From Klebsiella pneumoniae (GTDB taxonomy: Bacteria > Pseudomonadota > Gammaproteobacteria > Ga0077536): a stretch of DNA of 48,444 bases. The notes under the pieces were generated by a model. The model was not told the origin of the DNA. It searched no databases and worked only from the letters and a program-made list of their open reading frames with translations. The translations under genes were made by a program, and so were the position numbers. The stretch covers positions 1-48,444 of the forward strand of contig CAMCQE010000014.1 of assembly GCA_945876945.1 (NCBI GenBank), written 5' to 3'. Shown here in pieces: positions 7,992-16,115 of the stretch (positions are counted from its first letter, which is position 1; every line of letters begins with the position of its first letter).

Positions 7992-8275
7992 TGGTGATCT
8001 CCTCAGGTGCTTGATTGAATAGCGACGGTCGCGTTCAACGCAGCCGGGCGCGTGCCCTCGCAACGGAAACGGACCTGGAGCGATTACGGGCTCGCCAAGC
8101 GGGCACCACAAGCAACGCGAGTTGGAAGATGACGGCTCTCATGATCCAGCTTGGGCTTCAGCTCAAAAAGCCTAAACGGCGCTGACAACTGGATCGCCAC
8201 CATCGGCGGCATTTCGAGGGAGATGCGGCGCGACTGCCGCCGGTCCATTTCGGGTTTCCGGGGACAAACCGGGTG
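7992..8275. other. Gene-poor gap, possible decayed sequence
   Basis: Between the broken secreted gene and the DUF2783 gene I see no convincing coding region. A 54-codon minus frame (8084-8248) begins MDRRQSRR, a little like the arginine-rich start of PilZ domains, but it ends early and has no clear ribosome-binding site. The stretch is less GC-rich than its neighbours. Confidence 0.4.
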
Positions 8276-8461
8276 TTAGTCGAGGTCGCGCAAAGCCACC
8301 TCGATGCAGGATTCCACCCGCGCCACATCGGCAAGCTGATCAGCGAGCACCAGGGCGAGCTTGGCGAGGAACAGATCTCGCTTCTCGCCGGCAGCGTCGA
8401 CGGCGGTGGCAATCAGGTCGTAGACAGCTTCGAGTTCGGCAACGGCCAAGCCTGCGGTCAT
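8276..8461 (-). CDS. DUF2783 small protein, probable partner of the FAD hydroxylase
   Basis: This 61-residue acidic helical protein has the pattern L-x-x-VYDLIATAVDAAG...LFLAKLALVLADQL...ALRDLD, which I recognise as DUF2783. Its ATG overlaps the hydroxylase stop (ATGA), so the two are coupled. In Pseudomonas putida the 3-hydroxyphenylacetate hydroxylase is described as a flavoprotein, MhaA, plus a very small coupling protein, MhaB; this pair has the same architecture. Equating it with MhaB is an inference from size, order and partner, not from aligned sequence. Confidence 0.75.
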   Translation of the reverse strand: MTAGLAVAELEAVYDLIATAVDAAGEKRDLFLAKLALVLADQLADVARVESCIEVALRDLD

Positions 8462-10182
8462 GCTTCTTTCTCCGGTGTGGTGAGGGCCATCGCGCGGGCG
8501 AGGGCGCGCAGGAGCCGGTCGGGCGCGAGTCGCAACCAGCGGGCGCACACATGCTGGTCTGGCCGCAGGAGATAGGCGGCGCCATCGGCGTCCACCCCAT
8601 AGCGCGCCCAGGCCTCGCCGTCGGCCGCAGAACGCGGCAGTGTGAGGATGACGAGCAATCCGCCCTGCGCGCGCCATTGCTCAGCGGCGCCCCGCACCTC
8701 GGGCGACACCGGGTGGTCAGAGAAGATGAGCAGGGTAAAACCGGGCTGCGACTCATCCAGTAGGTAGTGATCTGCGGCCAGCCGGACGCTCCGCATCACA
8801 GCGCCGGGCGCCGGCCCATGCGAAAACTGCGGGGAGTCATCGTCATCACTATTCAGCGGCGAGTGCAGGTATTCGTGGGGACGCGAAGTGCGCCAGTGCA
8901 TCAGAGGCCGCACGAATGTCTCCGTCAACGCGAGCGACAGCGTGGCATCGCGCAGCAGCCTGAAGCCCGGCGTGGGCGGCGTCATGAAGCGCGTGCTTTT
9001 ACCGGCCTCCGCCACGATTTCGCGCGCGGCCGCCACACGTTCGGTGCTATAGCTTTGCACCAAGGCCACAGGCGCCTTTCCCTGCACGTGGGCGGCCAGC
9101 TTCCAGCCGAGATTCTGGGCGTCCTGCAGGCCGGTGTTGGCACCGCGCACGCCAAAAATAGGGAGCAGATGCGCGGCATCGCCGCAGTAAATCACGCGCT
9201 CGTGCACATAGTCCGCCAAGCTCAGCGCGCGGGCGGAATACACGGAGCTCCAGTCCATCGTCCACGGCGTCTCGCCAAAGCCAATGCTTTGGAGCTGGGC
9301 ATTGATACGCGCTGCGAGCGAGGCCGGCTGCAGCGCTTCTTCCGGCGTTTCGTCGGGCGGAAGCTGATAATCGATCCGCCATATCCCGAAGGGTTCGCGA
9401 TGCATCAGCACGGTATTGCCCGGATTCCACGCGGGGTCGAAAAAGGCAAGACGCTCGGTGGGCAGCGGCAGGTCGATCTTGATGTCGGCGATGACGAAGC
9501 GCCCCTGCCAGGATTCACCTTCCAGCGCCAGACCCTGCAACTGCCGCAAACTCGAGCGTGCGCCATCACAGGCCACCACCCAGCTCGCGCGCTGCGTGTA
9601 GGCGCCATGGGGGGTGTCGACGGTGAGCATGGCTTCGTTCTCATCACCTGCAATACCGGTCACCAAGTGTCCCCAGCGCATTTCGATCAGCGGCTGGCGC
9701 GCGATGAGCGCCAGCATCGAGGCTTCCAGCACCTGCTGCTGCAGGTTGTTCATGGGCGCGTAGCGGTCGTGTGGGTCGTGCGGCGCTTCCAGCCGGAAGA
9801 CGGCTTGACCACGATAAAAGCTGGAGCCGAAACGCCAAGGCAAGCCCTGTTCGACCAGCGCGCTATCCGCCCCCACCTGCTGGAGGATTTCGAGCGAACG
9901 TCGGGTAAACACAATCGCCCTGCTGCCTTCGCTCACCTGCTGCCCGGCGGTTAGGAGCACCACGCGTACCCCGTGCCGGGCGAGATCCAGCGCCAGCGCC
10001 AGGCCGATGGGCCCGGCGCCCACCACGACCACCGGCGCCGCTGCGACAGATTCCGCCGGCAGCGGCGCTGCCGGGAAAACCTGGTAGTCAAAGTAGAGCG
10101 AGTGGCGCGGCGTGGTGTCGGGCTGATGCATAGCGAAATCCGGAATGTTTTCTGGCGGGAGGTTGACGATGTAGTTTCTCAT
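8458..10182 (-). CDS. FAD-dependent aromatic hydroxylase (MhaA/MhpA-like)
   Basis: The 574-residue class A flavoprotein monooxygenase has the dinucleotide fold GAGPIG (55-60), the ACDGARSSLR motif for FAD and NADPH, and the second FAD motif CGDAAHLLPIFGVRGANTG. A C-terminal thioredoxin-like extension (from about residue 450) is typical of MhpA, phenol hydroxylase and 3-hydroxyphenylacetate hydroxylase relatives. Such enzymes use NAD(P)H and O2 to hydroxylate phenols. It is followed by the coupled DUF2783 gene and preceded by an Lrp-type regulator 32 bases away. A phenolic arylacetate is a likely substrate given the neighbouring arylpyruvate and phenylacetate genes. The start could also be Met18 (10131), as no strong ribosome-binding site favours either. 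Confidence 0.8.
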   Translation of the reverse strand: MRNYIVNLPPENIPDFAMHQPDTTPRHSLYFDYQVFPAAPLPAESVAAAPVVVVGAGPIGLALALDLARHGVRVVLLTAGQQVSEGSRAIVFTRRSLEILQQVGADSALVEQGLPWRFGSSFYRGQAVFRLEAPHDPHDRYAPMNNLQQQVLEASMLALIARQPLIEMRWGHLVTGIAGDENEAMLTVDTPHGAYTQRASWVVACDGARSSLRQLQGLALEGESWQGRFVIADIKIDLPLPTERLAFFDPAWNPGNTVLMHREPFGIWRIDYQLPPDETPEEALQPASLAARINAQLQSIGFGETPWTMDWSSVYSARALSLADYVHERVIYCGDAAHLLPIFGVRGANTGLQDAQNLGWKLAAHVQGKAPVALVQSYSTERVAAAREIVAEAGKSTRFMTPPTPGFRLLRDATLSLALTETFVRPLMHWRTSRPHEYLHSPLNSDDDDSPQFSHGPAPGAVMRSVRLAADHYLLDESQPGFTLLIFSDHPVSPEVRGAAEQWRAQGGLLVILTLPRSAADGEAWARYGVDADGAAYLLRPDQHVCARWLRLAPDRLLRALARAMALTTPEKEA

Positions 10183-10214
10183 GCAACTAAATTGCAGACT
10201 ACCCGCACACTGCC

Positions 10215-10700
10215 CTACCGCCCCTTCCCCGTCACCGGCGCAAGCCCTAGCGGCAGCGCGCTTTCCTTCAACCGGCGCAGCACAAAGCTCGACTTGCTGT
10301 GGCGGATGCCGGGGATGCGGTAGAGCTTCTCGCGCAGCAGTCGCTCGTAATCGCGGGTGTCGCGCACCGCGATCCGGATGAGGTAGTCGTAGTCGCCGGA
10401 GATGAGGTAGGCCTCGATGACTTCGGGGATTTCCGCCAGCACCCGGCCGAACTCGAACAGGGTTTCATCGCTGTGGTTGTCGAGCGTCACCTGCACCAGT
10501 ACGGTTTCGGTGAAGCCTACGGCGGCCTGATCGATGCGCACGGTATAGCCCTGAATCACCCCGTCGGCCTCCATTTTTTTGATACGGTTCCAGCACGGCG
10601 TGGCGGACAGCGAGACGCGGGCGCTGATGTCCTGCAAACTGGCTCGACTGTCCTGCTGGAGCACGCCGAGGATCGCCAGATCGGTCTTGTCGAGTGCCAT
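10215..10700 (-). CDS. Lrp/AsnC-family transcriptional regulator
   Basis: This 161-residue protein has an N-terminal winged helix-turn-helix (LDKTDLAILGVLQQDSR... SLSATPCWNRIKKME) and a C-terminal RAM ligand domain (ISGDYDYLIRIAVRD). It is transcribed away from the arylpyruvate oxidoreductase gene and toward the hydroxylase pair, so the AT-rich gap between 10701 and 10999 is the natural control region for both sides. Lrp-family proteins often sense amino acids or their keto acids. The start is the Met of MALDKTD, at which homologues begin; upstream the frame is open but has no conserved content. Confidence 0.9.
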   Translation of the reverse strand: MALDKTDLAILGVLQQDSRASLQDISARVSLSATPCWNRIKKMEADGVIQGYTVRIDQAAVGFTETVLVQVTLDNHSDETLFEFGRVLAEIPEVIEAYLISGDYDYLIRIAVRDTRDYERLLREKLYRIPGIRHSKSSFVLRRLKESALPLGLAPVTGKGR

Positions 10701-10918
10701 GGCGGCCTCCGGATTTGGAAAAAGATTTTTTATTTTGGCGAATCTTGATGGAAAAAAAGACACCTTTTCTGTCGCGCTAAAAATAAACTGTCTTCGTGGC
10801 GGCGGTGCTCCAAAAGATGTCCCGCTGACCCCGACGGCGGCGGCAGTCCCGGTATCCCGGGCTGCGCGCACGCCACCTCCCCTGCCGGGACCACACGTCG
10901 AGGCAGGATCCCATTCCT

Positions 10919-10949
10919 CTGGCGGGGCGCCCGATCGATGCCCCGCCAG
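10919..10949 (+). other. Perfect 10-bp hairpin in the oxidoreductase leader
   Basis: CTGGCGGGGC (10919-10928) and GCCCCGCCAG (10940-10949) enclose an 11-base loop, 50 bases upstream of the start codon. There is no U-run after it, so it is not a standard terminator; an RNA structure or protein site is possible. Confidence 0.6.
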
Positions 10950-10987
10950 CGACCGGTCCACCGGCGCCTACCCGGCGCATCAGGGCC

Positions 10988-10993
10988 AAGGAG
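10988..10993 (+). promoter_or_regulatory. Ribosome-binding site deciding the oxidoreductase start
   Basis: AAGGAG lies 6 bases before ATG 11000. An in-frame GTG directly upstream (10997) would be only 3 bases away, so the ATG is preferred. Confidence 0.7.
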
Positions 10994-10999
10994 AACGTG

Positions 11000-13900
11000 A
11001 TGGAGAAGGTCTCGCTCGTCGACAAATACGTCTCCGATACCGGACGCGTGTATCTCACCGGCATTCAGGCGCTCGTCCGCCTGATGCTTGTCCAACGGCG
11101 GCGCGATCTGGCCGCCGGACGCAACACCGGCGGCTTTGTTTCCGGCTATCGCGGCTCGCCGCTGGGCGGTCTCGACGAAGCGCTCTGGCAGGCCAAACCG
11201 CATCTCGCCGCGCATCACGTGGTGTTTACCCCCGGCGTTAACGAAGAACTGGCCGCCACCGCCGTATGGGGCACGCAGCAGGTGGAACTGACGGGCGGCT
11301 CGAACTACGACGGCGTGTTCGCGCTGTGGTACGGCAAAGGTCCGGGCGTCGACCGCTGCGGGGACGTCTTCAAGCACATGAACCACGCCGGCACCGCCCG
11401 CCACGGCGGCGTGCTGCTGGTAGCGGGCGACGACCACGGCGCGTATTCCTCCACGCTGCCGCACCAGAGCGACCACCTCTTTGCGGCCTCCATGATTCCG
11501 GTGCTCTATCCCTGCAACGTCAACGAGTACATCGAGCTCGGCCTGCACGGCTTTGCGATGTCGCGCTTCTCCGGCTGCGCGGTGGCCTTCAAGGCGCTGG
11601 CCGACACGGTGGAATCCTCGGCGTCTATCGAGGCCGATCCGTTCCGGGTGGAAACGGTCTTCCCGGCGGATTTCGTCATGCCCGAGGGCGGCCTTAACTG
11701 CCGCCAGTCGCTGGACCTGCTGCTCACACAAGCGCGCAAGCAGGAAGCGCTGATGCAGGACTACAAGATTTACGCGGCCTTGGCCTACGCGCGCGTCAAC
11801 CGGCTCAACCACACCACCATCGATGCGCCCAACGCGCGGCTTGGGATTGTTGCCTCCGGCAAGTCCTATATGGACGTGCTGGAAGCGCTGGAAGAACTCG
11901 GCATCGACGAGCACAACGCACCCGCCATCGGGATTCGTGTGTTCAAAGTCTCGATGCCCTGGCCCCTCGAACCAGACGGCATTCGCGAATTCGCGCGCGG
12001 TCTGGAAGAAATTCTGGTGGTGGAAGAAAAGCGCCAGGTCGTTGAATACCAGCTGAAAGAGCAGCTCTACAACTGGCAGCCGGACGTGCGCCCGAAGGTC
12101 ATTGGCAAGTTCGACGATCAGGGCGAATGGGTGCATCCACGCGGCGAATGGCTGCTCACGGCGAAGACCGATTTCTCGATTGCGCAGATTGCGCGCGTGA
12201 TTGCGGGCCGCATTGCGCGCTTCCACCAAAGCGATCTCATTACCGCGCGGCTGAGTTTTCTGGACGCCAAGGAAGCGGTGCTCCGCAAAGCGGTCAACAC
12301 CCCGGTGCGCCCGGCCTATTACTGCTCGGGCTGCCCGCACAACACGTCCACCCATGTGCCGGACGGCAGCATCGCGCTGGCCGGCATCGGCTGCCATGTG
12401 ATGGCGGCGGGGATCTTTCCAGACGAGAACAAAACGCTGTGCCAGATGGGCGGCGAAGGCGCGCCCTGGATTGGTCAGGCGCCCTTCTCCAAGCGCCCGC
12501 ACGTGTTTGCCAATCTGGGCGACGGCACCTATTTCCACTCGGGTTCGCTGGCGCTGCGCGCGGCGGTGAGCGCGAAGGTGAACATCACCTACAAGATTCT
12601 CTACAACGACGCGGTGGCCATGACCGGCGGTCAGCCGATCGACGGCACCCTCACCGTGCCCATGCTGGCGCAGCAGGTGGCCGCCGAAGGCGTGACGCGC
12701 ATTGCGCTGGTGAGCGAAGAAATTGAGCGCTACGCCGCGCGCAGCGGCCTGCCGGAGCTGGTGACCGTTCACGACCGCAAGGATCTGGACGCCGTACAGC
12801 GCGAGCTGCGCGACTACGCCGGCGTGTCGGTCATCATTTATGACCAGACCTGCGCGGCCGAGAAGCGCCGCCGACGCAAGAAAGGCGAGTACCCGCAGAG
12901 CCCGCTGCGCGCGTTCATTAACGAGGCCGTGTGCGAAGGCTGCGGCGATTGCGGCGTGCAGTCGAACTGCACCTCCTTGATGCCGCTGGAAACCCCGCTG
13001 GGGCGCAAGCGCGTGGTCGACCAGTCTTCCTGCAATCAGGATCTGTCGTGCATCAAAGGCTTCTGCCCCAGCTTTGTGACCGTGGTGGGCGGCACGCTGC
13101 GCAAGTCGCGGCTGGGCACCGGCAGCGGCCTGGATCTTCCCGAATTGCCCGCGCCGGTATTGCCAACGCTGGGCGCGCAGCCCTACAACATTCTCATCAC
13201 GGGCATTGGCGGTACGGGCGTGATTACGGTGGGCGCGCTGCTGGGGATGGCCGCGCATCTGGAACACAAAGGCACTTCCGCGCTCGACATGACCGGCATG
13301 TCGCAGAAGAACGGCGCGGTGACCTCGCACGTGCGCATCGCGCGCTCGCCGGCCGACATCCACGCCCAGCGCATCGCCACCGGTGAAGCCGATTTGGTGC
13401 TGGGCTGCGACATGCTCACCGCCGGCGCCTTCGACGCCATCGCCAAAACACGCCCCGGCCGCACCACGGCCGTGATCAACCTGAACGAACAGCCGCCGGG
13501 CCCGTTTGCCAAAGCCCCGGACTGGCAGTTTCCCACCACCAATATTCGCAGCCTGATCGACGAGGCCACCGAGCAGCGGGCGCATTACGTGGACGCCACC
13601 CGGCTCGCCACGGCGCTGATGGGCGACTCCATCGCCGCCAATCTGTTCATGCTGGGCTATGCCTTTCAGCGCGGGCTGATCCCGCTGGAACAGGCGTCTC
13701 TTTATCGCGCGATAGAGTTGAACGCGGTGGCGGTAGACGCCAACAAGCGAGCCTTTGAGTGGGGGCGCCACGCCGCGGTGGATCTGGCGCTGGTGGAACG
13801 CAGCGCCGGGGGCAAAGCGGCGAGCGCGGCCGACGAGGCGCCGCCATCGCTGGACGCCCTCGTTGCCGACCGCGTGGACCGACTTACCGACTATCAAAAC

Positions 13901-14479
13901 CCGGCCTATGCCCAACGCTACGCCGACTTCGTGGCCGAAGTGCGCGCGGCGGAGGCGGCACGCGTGGGTGGCACCGCGCTCTCAATGCTGGTGGCGCGCT
14001 ATCTCTACAAGCTGATGGCCTACAAAGACGAATACGAAGTCGCACGCCTGCATACCGATGGACGACTCGAGGCGAGCCTGCGCGACACCTTCGAAGGCGA
14101 CTTCGAAGTGCAGTACAACTTCGCGCCCCCGCTGTTCGCCAAGCGCGACGCGCAGGGGCATGTGCAAAAAACCCGCTACGGCGCCTGGCTGCGGCCGGTG
14201 CTGAAATTGCTGGCCGGCTTGAAAGGCTTGCGCGGCACCGCGCTCGATGTGTTTGGCTACAGCGCCGAGCGCCGTCAGGAACGGCAGCTCATCGAGGATT
14301 ACCGGCAGGCGATCTCAGCGTTGCTGCCGAGTTTGAGCGCAGGCAATCTGCCGCAAGTGCTTGCGCTGGCCGCGTTACCGGAAGACATCCGCGGGTTCGG
14401 CCATGTGAAGCACGCCCATCTCGAGCGCGTACTGCCGCGCTGGACGGCGCTGGCGGCGGAGATCAAGGCCAGCGCCTGA
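11000..14479 (+). CDS. Fused indolepyruvate (arylpyruvate) ferredoxin oxidoreductase
   Basis: This 1159-residue enzyme decarboxylates arylpyruvates to arylacetyl-CoA with ferredoxin as electron acceptor. Order of domains: an N-terminal pyrimidine-binding 2-oxoacid oxidoreductase domain (GYRGSPLGGLD, GKGPGVDRCGD); a TPP-binding domain with GDGTYFHSG near residue 508 and YNDAVAMTGGQ; a cysteine-rich stretch near 645-690 (CEGCGDCG...C and C-x5-C-x4-C) for 4Fe-4S clusters; and a C-terminal gamma domain starting near 733 (GIGGTGVITVG). It corresponds to IorA and IorB joined in one chain, as in several aerobic proteobacteria. With phenylpyruvate the product is phenylacetyl-CoA, so it could feed PaaABCDE without PaaK. 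Probably regulated by the divergent Lrp protein. Confidence 0.93.
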   Translation: MEKVSLVDKYVSDTGRVYLTGIQALVRLMLVQRRRDLAAGRNTGGFVSGYRGSPLGGLDEALWQAKPHLAAHHVVFTPGVNEELAATAVWGTQQVELTGGSNYDGVFALWYGKGPGVDRCGDVFKHMNHAGTARHGGVLLVAGDDHGAYSSTLPHQSDHLFAASMIPVLYPCNVNEYIELGLHGFAMSRFSGCAVAFKALADTVESSASIEADPFRVETVFPADFVMPEGGLNCRQSLDLLLTQARKQEALMQDYKIYAALAYARVNRLNHTTIDAPNARLGIVASGKSYMDVLEALEELGIDEHNAPAIGIRVFKVSMPWPLEPDGIREFARGLEEILVVEEKRQVVEYQLKEQLYNWQPDVRPKVIGKFDDQGEWVHPRGEWLLTAKTDFSIAQIARVIAGRIARFHQSDLITARLSFLDAKEAVLRKAVNTPVRPAYYCSGCPHNTSTHVPDGSIALAGIGCHVMAAGIFPDENKTLCQMGGEGAPWIGQAPFSKRPHVFANLGDGTYFHSGSLALRAAVSAKVNITYKILYNDAVAMTGGQPIDGTLTVPMLAQQVAAEGVTRIALVSEEIERYAARSGLPELVTVHDRKDLDAVQRELRDYAGVSVIIYDQTCAAEKRRRRKKGEYPQSPLRAFINEAVCEGCGDCGVQSNCTSLMPLETPLGRKRVVDQSSCNQDLSCIKGFCPSFVTVVGGTLRKSRLGTGSGLDLPELPAPVLPTLGAQPYNILITGIGGTGVITVGALLGMAAHLEHKGTSALDMTGMSQKNGAVTSHVRIARSPADIHAQRIATGEADLVLGCDMLTAGAFDAIAKTRPGRTTAVINLNEQPPGPFAKAPDWQFPTTNIRSLIDEATEQRAHYVDATRLATALMGDSIAANLFMLGYAFQRGLIPLEQASLYRAIELNAVAVDANKRAFEWGRHAAVDLALVERSAGGKAASAADEAPPSLDALVADRVDRLTDYQNPAYAQRYADFVAEVRAAEAARVGGTALSMLVARYLYKLMAYKDEYEVARLHTDGRLEASLRDTFEGDFEVQYNFAPPLFAKRDAQGHVQKTRYGAWLRPVLKLLAGLKGLRGTALDVFGYSAERRQERQLIEDYRQAISALLPSLSAGNLPQVLALAALPEDIRGFGHVKHAHLERVLPRWTALAAEIKASA

Positions 14480-14592
14480 GCGCTGCGCCCGCCGGCAGAG
14501 GGCGAGCGGGCGGCGGGTCGGAGGGAACGCGTGGACGTTCCCGAACTTCTCCCTGCTCGAAGCGCCTGCTGCTAACACGAGGCGTGGTCGTG

Positions 14593-14608
14593 GTTCACGG
14601 GCGTGAAC
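14593..14608. promoter_or_regulatory. Palindromic operator-like site
   Basis: GTTCACGGGCGTGAAC has perfect 7-bp arms around two bases. It is 134 bases upstream of the epoxide hydrolase-type gene, within the 262-base gap after the oxidoreductase gene. A second short hairpin, GGGAACG (14523-14529) with CGTTCCC (14536-14542), is closer to the oxidoreductase stop and may belong to its 3' end. Confidence 0.4.
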
Positions 14609-14741
14609 ACCGCGGTCGACGCCGGCCACGTTTGACAGCCCGCGCAAGCGACGGTCAATAATCCCGCTTCCCGCATGCGGCGCCGATACTCGGTCAGCCA
14701 TAGCGAAAATCCGGCTCGTCCTCAGCACAAGGAGACCCATC

Positions 14742-15773
14742 GTGGCGACAAGCATCGAACATTGGCTCAGCGTGAACGGCGCCCGGCTTTACCTCGTCGA
14801 GCAGGGACAGGGCCCGCTGGTGCTGCTGGTGCATGGCTTTCCGGAGCTCGCCTACTCCTGGCGACACCAGCTGCCGGCGCTGGCCGAGGCCGGCTTTCGC
14901 GCGGTGGCGCTGGAGCAGCGGGGCTACGGTCGCTCGTCGAAGTTCTGGCAGCCTGAGGCCTACCGGATCGATCGGCTGGTAGCCGATCTGGTCGGCGTGG
15001 TGCACGCGCTAGGCGAGCGCAGTGCGGTGCTGGTCGGCCACGACTGGGGCGCGCCGATCGTGTGGAGCGCGGCGTGGCTGCACCCGGAGATTTTCCGCGG
15101 GGTGGTGGGCATGAGCGTGCCGTTTTCCGGCGCGGGCCTCATCGCCGTGCCGGGCAACCCGTTTGGCGAGCAGGCGCTGGAAGCCTATCAGCGTGAACTG
15201 GCTGGCCCGGGGCAGGATTTCTATCACACCTACTGGAGCACCCTCGGGCCCATCATCGATGAAATCGAAGCCGATCTGCCGGGCTGGATCGCGGACCTGA
15301 TGTATTCGGTCTCGGGCGAGGCGCTTGCTGCCGCCGGCTTTTCCCTCGCCGGCGCCGATCCGATCGAACTCATCCGCCAGAGCGCGGTGTGCATTCCGCA
15401 CGGCGCCCGCATGCGCGAACGCTTCTTTCCCGCAAGTCCCCTGCCCTGGCTCAGCGCGGCCGATCTCGCGGTCTACGTCGAGGCCTTCCAGCGCTCCGGC
15501 CTGCACGGGCCGCTCTCGTACTACCGCAACCTGCCAGCCGACCAGGTACTCCTCGCGCCACACGCCAAGCGCAAGCTCACGGTGCCCGCCTACTTCATAG
15601 GCGGCGAATTCGACGTCGCCACCTGGTGGGGCGCCGAAGCGCGCCTGCGGGCCCACGAGGTGATGACCGACTTCCGCGGGGAGACCGTGCTGCCCGGCTG
15701 CGGGCACTGGATCCAGCAGGAGCGGCCGGCGGAGACGAACCGGCTGCTGCTCGAGTTTCTGCGGGGTTTGTGA
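14742..15773 (+). CDS. Alpha/beta hydrolase of the epoxide hydrolase type
   Basis: The 343-residue protein has the hallmarks of soluble epoxide hydrolases: oxyanion HGFPE at 31-35, RGYGRSS at 60-66, nucleophile Asp101 in GHDWGA, an inserted lid, and a late Asp (GGEFDVA) and His (GCGHWIQQERP). Asp rather than Ser in the nucleophile elbow favours epoxide hydrolase (or haloalkane dehalogenase/fluoroacetate dehalogenase) over esterase; HGFP with RGYG favours epoxide. Substrate unknown. The GTG start has AAGGAG 7 bases upstream. It stands alone, 262 bases after the oxidoreductase gene. A role in detoxifying aromatic epoxides would be attractive beside PaaABCE but is speculation. Confidence 0.85.
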   Translation: MATSIEHWLSVNGARLYLVEQGQGPLVLLVHGFPELAYSWRHQLPALAEAGFRAVALEQRGYGRSSKFWQPEAYRIDRLVADLVGVVHALGERSAVLVGHDWGAPIVWSAAWLHPEIFRGVVGMSVPFSGAGLIAVPGNPFGEQALEAYQRELAGPGQDFYHTYWSTLGPIIDEIEADLPGWIADLMYSVSGEALAAAGFSLAGADPIELIRQSAVCIPHGARMRERFFPASPLPWLSAADLAVYVEAFQRSGLHGPLSYYRNLPADQVLLAPHAKRKLTVPAYFIGGEFDVATWWGAEARLRAHEVMTDFRGETVLPGCGHWIQQERPAETNRLLLEFLRGL

Positions 15774-16115
15774 GGGCAAGGCGGGCGCTTAACACGCGCC
15801 TGCGCGTGCTTCAGCGCAGCCCTCTCCATCCGTGCATGGTCTGTCATCGAATTGCTCAGCGTTCCCGCTGGCGCTTTGGCTTGGGTGCTCTGTCTCGACA
15901 GACAGCCCAGCAACCCGGAGAGTCGTTCGTGCTGTCGGCAGATGAGCACGCTTTCAATGCATGCTAAGCCGTCCCCGCCGGCGTGAATGTGGGCGGATAG
16001 GCGACCTGCCGCTGAATGCCTGACCCGTGGGCATGCTATTAAGCTGCCGATACGGGTTCAGTGCTTACGTGGTGAACCTTGATTGAACGTCCTTGACCGA
16101 ACAGGTGCCCTTTAA
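15774..16115. other. Gene-free gap with stem-loops
   Basis: No credible coding frame is present in these 342 bases. Just after the hydrolase stop is a strong structure at 15785-15817: outer stem GCGCT/AGCGC and inner stem CACGCGC/GCGCGTG, likely part of the gene's 3' end though without a U-run. A second hairpin, CTGTCT-CGAC-AGACAG, lies at 15890-15905. The rest shows nothing I can name; the last ~100 bases should hold the promoter of the phosphatase gene. Confidence 0.5.

Larger units (their letters stand above)
10701..10999. promoter_or_regulatory. Divergent control region between the Lrp gene and the oxidoreductase gene
   Basis: About 80 bases (10715-10795) next to the Lrp gene are strikingly A/T-rich (runs of A and T such as AAAAAGATTTTTTATTTT) in an otherwise GC-rich window, which suits Lrp binding and promoters. 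The oxidoreductase side would be a leader of up to about 200 bases containing several stems: CCTGCC/GGCAGG around 10880-10910 and a perfect 10-bp stem at 10919-10949. No confident -35/-10 pair was found. Confidence 0.55.

Noticed and set aside
8084-8248. 54-codon minus frame beginning MDRRQSRR, possibly the start of a PilZ domain.
   Set aside because: Too short, no NxSxxG motif, no ribosome-binding site; at most a remnant.
8767-9954. A 395-codon plus-strand frame opposite the FAD hydroxylase.
   Set aside because: Composition is that of a shadow frame, with no motifs; the minus strand has all flavoprotein motifs.
10823-10832. CGCTGACCCC, which matches part of the inverted-repeat arm at 529-544.
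   Set aside because: Only 10 bases match and no partner arm is nearby, so chance is the simplest explanation.
10730-13915. An open reading frame of over 1000 codons on the minus strand, opposite the arylpyruvate oxidoreductase gene.
   Set aside because: It is a shadow frame from high GC content. It has no domain I can recognise, low-complexity His/Arg/Gly composition, and the plus strand encodes a clear enzyme.
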